Of a stretch of DNA of 64,000 nt, positions 58,302 through 64,000 are shown one piece after another (the first letter of the stretch is position 1; every line of letters begins with the position of its first letter). The notes below the pieces were generated by a model. That model ran no database searches. It had not been told where the DNA came from and saw only the letters and a list, made by a program, of their open reading frames with translations. The stretch covers positions 101,325-165,324 of the forward strand of contig JAFBJZ010000406.1 of the NCBI GenBank assembly GCA_016785225.1, read 5' to 3'. Source of the DNA: Psettodes erumei (lineage: Eukaryota > Chordata > Actinopteri > Pleuronectiformes > Psettodidae). The translations under genes and the position numbers were made by a program.

Positions 58302-61300
58302 GGCAGTCATCCAGGATTCATAGAACCGTTGTTTCAAAAAAACAAAACAAAACCATGGAGCAAAAACTGTGCTTTCATAGGTTTGAGCTCATGCTCATGT
58401 GACAACCTAGACTACCTTTATGCTATGTTCTTCCTTATCTTGTCACCTGTGGGATTACATTTGAGTCAGCAGCAACAGAATAAAAAATTACCTGAAAGCA
58501 TAAACATAGAATAAAACTATACAAGAGTGCTGCAGTTAATTAAAATCTTCATTCATTGATCAGGATTGTGCATACACTGCTTGTTTTTCAGTTAAACTGC
58601 CATTTTTCCCCCTGAATTCCTTCTCAGTTTCAGTTCTGACACTAGGCTCTTATGTGGGTGGGTGTTACAGGGCTGTATCCTTATTCATCAGCAGCCTTTT
58701 GAGTGCCAGCAAATGGCCAGGAAGCAATGTAACTCTCTTTATCTTCTGTCTGCTTTCCGTGCAACACTCCTTTTAGGAAGTGTTCACACTTTGGCCATTT
58801 CAGCCCTCAAAATTAACTTTGACTGATTAGTTGCTTTGCGGTTCACTTTACCTCTTTTGAACACATAGCACTCCACACCAGACACTCGCTCCAGGCCTTT
58901 TACCATTGTATTTCAACCCTTTGGGCTTGCCTTAGAGAGATCAAATGCTCTTGCCCTCAAGACTTAAAAAAAACAAACTACAAATTATAATGTAACAATT
59001 AAGTACCAATGTTTTAAATGATGCATGTGTCTCTCATCCAAGTAGAGGGTAGGCAAAACAACTACAAAGAACTGCATAGCTTTAACTATAGTAATGTGAA
59101 AGTCATTGTTTAAATGTTTCATAGAATAATGAGAAACAAAATTCAAATGTTAATTTACTTTGCTCTGCATTTTAGATTTACTGACAAAAGGCATAGCTGC
59201 ATAGGCTGTTATCATGTCAGACTCAGTGTTCTCAGTCATATCCAGTGGCATAGTAACTGAGAGATCCTTCCTCTACCATATCTATTTTTCACCAGCCGGA
59301 TTTTCCAGAAGTTGTCTCCACTTCTTCCCCTCTGCTCTCACTCTCATGTCATCACCAACCCATTAATCATCTTTACACTGCGATAATTTCACTTGAGTAA
59401 GCAACAATGACATTTGAGACTGCCAATACCTTCCAGCACCTTCTACAAAAATTCTTGCTATGATGATCATTACCTAAAAACACACAAGGGAAAATGCTAT
59501 TCATCCCTGTCTGTTAACAGTGTCTCTCAAATCAGCCCCTCTTGGCATTCTGACGAAGCATGATTTTAGCACACATACATTGACACTATCACGCAGGCAA
59601 TGGAGAGGCCTATATCAAAGAGGTGTGACAATTGTGGTGAATCTCTGTTATGTAACAACCTCATTTTAATCCTGCATCAAGTTCTGTGCTGCTCCCTGGA
59701 TTTGATCTTGCGTGATTGGTTAACAGAAAATCAGCATCTGAGTCAAACTTAAGCATAGTTTTCATACTTCTGTACATTTGTTTTACCATTAGGATATTGG
59801 TAGTATGAGGGCTAGCTAGGTATACATTCCTGAATGTATGCTTATATGTGATTCCTACCTTTTTAGGTGTTTCAAATGTTGCTAGTAGCAGATATTGCCT
59901 GAATAGTCATTAGCAACTTCTCCTCTATACCTGTCTCTTTTGCAGTCTCCTTAGTTGTGATCTGAACAATTCTTTCATTTTCTCTAAATCTATTGGCTAA
60001 TTTAATCAAATACCACAGGACTGTAGATAAGACACATATAGCAGCAGTCAACTTGGTCCAAATGAATGCTATTGTCCTAAGCAGAAAAGGTCTGTGAACA
60101 TGTGAACAGTAAAAGAACTCAGTTACTTTTGGACTACTGTAAGAGGACAGACTTTGGTTGGTTTAAAGAGTACTGTATGTGAAAACAATATACATATTGA
60201 TATGTGTGATTACATTTACATATGGACTGTGGCAAACACAACAAAGGATGCACTTATTCCTTTGTTTTTGCGATAAAAGGTATGGCGAGAACCATTGCAT
60301 TATATGTGATTTCAGTGTCACATTATTACTAGCTTTACTTTATAATTACAATAAAAATAATGATAAAGCAGCATTTATTAAATGTTTAACCTTAATAATT
60401 AACCTCATCAGGGACAGGACATGTATCAACATGTATACCTGTATATCAACATATCAGTCAGAAATAAGGGTTTGACATATGTAACTACTTACTTCCTGCA
60501 TCATTAAATGAATTCTAGATGATTACAATAAACCTCTGCTATACATTTTTGTACAACAAAAGGGTAATGAAATTACAGGGAGATTTTTCTCAGAGCCAAG
60601 GCAAGTGATCTTTCAGATGTCATTTTGTTGCAGGTGAGTGATGAAGAATATTGACTTGGATTTTGATGTAAAAACCCCCCAAAAAACTAGAGAGTTTGTA
60701 CTTTCCAGGAAGACTGCCCATCTGAACTGTTATCTTCTTTTCACAAACTATCCAAATCTTTTCCAAATAAACTTATTAGTCTCACTGTTTGCATACATTG
60801 CTTATTACATCTGTATGTATATCAATCAATGCTCATCCACCATTTAGGTGCATAAGTGTTGTAAAGAGCAAGGTTTTTGAATCAGGCACTGTCACTGTCA
60901 GTTGGAGTGTCTGATCTTGTTTATTCTGAGCTCAAATAAAGAGAAGTTGGTGTAACTACTGTAGTGAGAAGTAAAGGTAGACATAATTGTATATGGCAAG
61001 AGAGATATGATATGAATGATATATGATATGATGAAATGATATGTCATTGCGGAGATGAGCTGTTGAGGAGAAGCTAGATAGACAGACCTTGAATTAGTTT
61101 TTGTTCCAGAATTATGGTTTACAGTTAGGTAGGTAATAGAATAAGTAAAAATACAAGTTTGATTTGGGTTTTTGGAGGGATTTTTTATTGCCTGCTAGTG
61201 CCCTATAATTTCTTATTCAGTGATAATATAATTATATATGCACATTTTCAGATGTGTAAACCTGATGATAATGTAAAAAATTACAGGTAAAACAGAAAAC

Positions 61301-61927
61301 TGGATGGCTAAACACAAAGTTATACAAAAACAAAGGGTTACACCTCCTGAATTGACCTGAAGTGACCGTTTTCCAATGACAAATGCAACATTATTATTGA
61401 CAATATTATTTTAGACAAGAGCATAATCCATGTGGCCATACTGCTATGTGGCACACCACTAAACAAGACTCATCATCTTAAAAAATTCAATTGGTAGTTT
61501 GAGTTATAAATCAAAGAGAATACAATAGTGATTATTGCTGTATTTGTTTATTGGGTGCACTTGGTTCATTTTAAGAATGGGTTGACAGCAACATCACTCT
61601 AATGTTATTCTTAACTGTACCTTCTCTGTCATGGCAAGATGGATGACAGTGCTCCAGTGGAGCAATGAGAGGACTCAGACACAGCTCTCCAATATGGAAT
61701 GTTCTTTCCTTTGTCAAACCAGCTAAATTTAGGCACCTACAAGAGCTGAAGAGTTGAAAGGGACATATATTACTAATTTTATGACATTTTATTTTGTTTA
61801 ATAACAACAGGACTTTGAATAACATGTGTTTTCAGTGTTAAGTGTTTTAACAGGAGGTATACTCTATGCAGTATAATATAGTATATTTGACCGTACTTAA
61901 AGATTAATTGAGTCATTCAGCTTCAAA
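58302..61927. other. Unassigned intron 2 DNA
   Basis: No coding, RNA or transposon signature recognised. A short 'atatgat'-rich stretch (61,005-61,040) is simple sequence. Confidence 0.4.
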
Positions 61928-61931
61928 TTAA

Positions 61932-62247
61932 CCCCTTAATGCCTGAATTTATTTCCAGTTATCAAAAAAAAATTGTGTGTTTCTGCTTTCAAGTAGATGC
62001 TAAATTAAGTTGAGAGTGTTAATTTGAGTATAGCACATAAAATAGATATACATCTATTATTATCTATTATCTATGATGCAAATTAGCGACAACAGGCAAT
62101 AAAGGTAAAAAAAAAAAAACCTGTTCCCATCTCAGGTATAAAGATTATTTTATTAATGTAACAAAGCAATACTAATATAGATGCTATTTTGGCTGTTTTG
62201 GAGCGGAAGTGGTTTGGTGTCAAATTGCAACAATAGGCGTTAAGGGG
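61932..62247. mobile_element. piggyBac-type MITE, 316 bp
   Basis: TTAA flanks both sides (61,928-61,931 and 62,248-62,251). The ends are inverted: CCCCTTAATGCCTG on the left and, in reverse complement, CCCCTTAACGCCTA on the right. TTAA target and CCC...GGG ends are the hallmark of piggyBac elements. A subterminal relative of the right end (compare 'caaattagcgacaacaggca', 62,079, with 'caaattgcaacaataggcgt', 62,221) is repeated internally. No coding capacity, so it would need a transposase in trans. Confidence 0.82.
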
Positions 62248-63102
62248 TTAATTATGCTATTCTCCCCAATATAATCCTTAAAATACTGGTTCAAATACTT
62301 CAGAGCCTTTTTAGGTTACATAAGGTGATGACTGTAACATAAAATAATTTATGTAAATGTTTCATTTACACATCTTATATATAGATCTCTTAATGTTAAG
62401 AGATGTTAAGAGCTACCATAATGAAAATGAGGATTCAAAAAACAGCAGACTAACACACAGGTCTTCAGGAAAAGAGAAATTACTGGACTTTATTCCATTT
62501 CACGATAGAAAAACATAGATGGCAAGACTAGAAATGAGGGTATGAGGAGTAATGTCCCCAGCAAAAAAAAAACACTTTAAGCAAGGTAACAAAAATCACT
62601 TCTGAGAAGCAGAAAAGTTCAGTTTGGCAAAATTCCATAAAAACGTCTGAGAGATTTGAACAAAAATTAGATACTCAGCTCTCTGGAGTGAACTGAGGAA
62701 ATCCCTTGAAAGAGAAATCTGACTCAGTAGCCGTGAGAGTTTGGCAAGATGGAGGAATGATTTAAAAGGAGTACAAGGTGTACAGGATGACAAGGAGTGA
62801 TGGTAGGATCCAGACCAGGAACAGAGGGAGTGGACATAGGATCTCAGATTTGGAGCTGGACTTGGAGCTTGTAATGCAGGGTTTGACAGGACAGTAGACA
62901 ATCTAGGGGTGGCTGAGGAAGGATGATCAACTGGGAGTGGCAAATTCTTGAAGTGTGGACAGGTCTTCTAAGCTACCGCAGGTGATGATGATTGGAGATG
63001 AGAAGCACAATCTACAGCGCAACACAAAACAGGGAGGGAAGAGAAAGAAATAGGGAAGACCCACAAGAGCCACCTTCTGCTGACTGACCAGTTTTTGGGG
63101 TT

Positions 63103-63106
<4 letters not shown>

Positions 63107-63134
<28 letters not shown>

Positions 63135-63141
63135 GGGGGGC
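63107..63141. repeat. (TG)n then G-run microsatellite
   Basis: About 14 TG units followed by seven G, directly at the end of the gypsy chromodomain remains. Confidence 0.93.
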
Positions 63142-63774
63142 TGATAGATGTCCATGTCCTTATCCAGAATGACAATTGAGGGATCCTCCAGACTATAGCC
63201 CTCTATAGGTATTGAAGCCCATGGCCCCTGCGGCACATATCCAGAAGCCTGTAAATAGTGAAGGCAGGGTGGTCGTCAGTGAGCTGAGCAGGTAGTGGCA
63301 GTCTTCTTTGGAGGTACAACAGTTGTTGTGGACAGGTTTGAGTTGTGACATATGGGATTACATGGATTAAATGAATCTTCGTATTCCTGGGAATCTTGAG
63401 GTTAACCACAGATGGATTAATAATGTGGCCAATGGTGAACAGGCCCAGGCACCGAGGAGACAGTTTTCTAAAATTCACTCCTGAAGGGATACTTTTGGAA
63501 GACAAGTAAACACCTGATGTCTCTTGGGAGGCTGATGTCTGATTCTGGTCCCCAGAGATTGTTGCTGGCAGAGGCTCAGATGAGAGCTGAATGTGTCTGT
63601 ACGGCAGCGGTAAAGATGTTGCAGGACAGATAGGAATGCCAGCTTGGCTTCAAGAGGAAGAAAGACTGGAAGACTGGTAGCCCAAAGAGGCCTCAAAAGG
63701 AGAATAATAGTGGCAGAGCTAGTGAGAGAATTCCAAGCATACTCATTGGAGGACTGGGGGATGGAAGAATACAA
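63130..63774 (-). pseudogene. Gypsy integrase C-terminus and chromodomain
   Basis: Peptides on - are EYAWNSLTSSATIIL (about 63,740), LEAKLAFLSVLQHLYRCR, then SGVNFRKLSPRCLGLFTIGH (about 63,480) and IINPSVVNLKIP, the GPY/F-type module (LSPR.(I/L)GPF.I...INPSAV.L.LP). HPAFTIYRLLDMCRRGHG, LQYL (about 63,260) and, in another frame, IEGYSLEDPSIVILDKDMDI form a chromodomain (HPAFTV..LLD.RR.GRG.QYLVDWEGYG.EERSW). Chromodomains tether integration to chromatin marks. At least three frameshifts. A (TG)n tract lies just after it. Confidence 0.82.
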
Positions 63775-64000
63775 GACAACATTTTTTTTGAATTGGAACG
63801 TACTCCTGATATCCCATCTGGGGTCATCCAGTCATATACTGTACATCTCTAAACCGATATTCAACCATTATTTTCACTGTAATGAATTCAAATAAAAATT
63901 AGATATGATATAAAACACACCCATGGCTCTTTGGGGGTTTTTTAAAATGAAAGCAAGCTTGAAAAATTCTTAAAACTGTATTTAATGACAGAGCAGCAGG

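Larger units (their letters stand above)
62480..63780 (-). mobile_element. Ty3/gypsy retrotransposon 3' part
   Basis: The - strand carries the last part of a gypsy integrase with a chromodomain, then unassigned downstream sequence that may include the 3' region. The 5' portion of the element is absent. No LTR boundary could be fixed. Confidence 0.72.
54753..64000 (+). other. vegfc: vegfc intron 2, runs off the window
   Basis: Starts with GTATGT. No later vegfc exon (PCVxVxRCGGCC-type cystine-knot block) is visible up to 64,000, so the intron exceeds 9.2 kb. It contains the DIRS element, the piggyBac-type MITE and the gypsy fragment. The stretches 54,753-55,370, 58,310-61,920 and 62,255-62,480 have no recognised feature. 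Confidence 0.75.

Overview
This window is nuclear genomic DNA of a teleost fish. The evidence is an intron-containing vertebrate growth-factor gene, abundant dinucleotide microsatellites, low gene density, and a mix of transposons typical of ray-finned fish: Ty1/copia, Ty3/gypsy with a chromodomain, DIRS, Tc1-like, piggyBac MITE, L1-like, and two LINEs of the restriction-like-endonuclease type. A percomorph is plausible from the 'gcgccacctattggcgac' repeat family, but species cannot be set from sequence alone. There are no operons, no CRISPR arrays and no recognisable tRNA or rRNA genes.

The only host gene I can identify is vegfc on the + strand. Coding exon 1 (31,894-32,004) encodes the start MHLLG, the signal peptide and the first propeptide residues. 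Coding exon 2 (54,509-54,752) encodes the N-terminal propeptide with the VEGFC-specific block SSVDELM..IYPSYW. Intron 1 is 22.5 kb, and intron 2 runs past the right edge (more than 9.2 kb), so the cystine-knot exons lie outside. The GA-rich tract at 31.68-31.80 kb lies just upstream of the start codon, probably in the 5' UTR or core promoter.

Layout. 0-5.2 kb: mostly unassigned, with a Tc1 relic, a 135-bp tandem duplication and an unresolved possible exon area near 4.2-4.65 kb. 5.27-10.01 kb: a nearly complete copia element on the - strand with two LTRs, carrying three frameshifts and one stop. 10.05-10.68 kb: a hAT transposase C-terminal scrap and a degraded LTR. 11.2-16.6 kb: Tc1 relics, microsatellites and a CA-flanked element with telomere-like repeats. 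16.6-20.5 kb: a decayed L1-like LINE on the + strand. 21.4-29.6 kb: a nested pile of LINEs, namely R4/Dong-like (+) split by a 608-bp solo LTR, HERO-like (-) split by a 1,186-bp solo LTR, another R4/Dong-like (-), and the 5' part of an APE-type LINE (-). 29.6-31.9 kb: vegfc upstream region. Intron 1 contains a Tc1 relic, LINE scraps, a BED zinc-finger (hAT-derived) relic, and a 7.6-kb tandem array of about 1.86-kb units (42.4-50.0 kb). Intron 2 contains a DIRS element with inverted ends (55.4-58.3 kb), a piggyBac-type MITE with TTAA duplications (61.93-62.25 kb) and a gypsy pol tail with chromodomain (about 62.5-63.8 kb).

I see no new functional system. The most informative structures are the two solo LTRs, whose exact edges can be read because each interrupts a recognisable LINE frame, and the higher-order repeat array in vegfc intron 1. 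Family names for transposons come from remembered family motifs, not from a database search.
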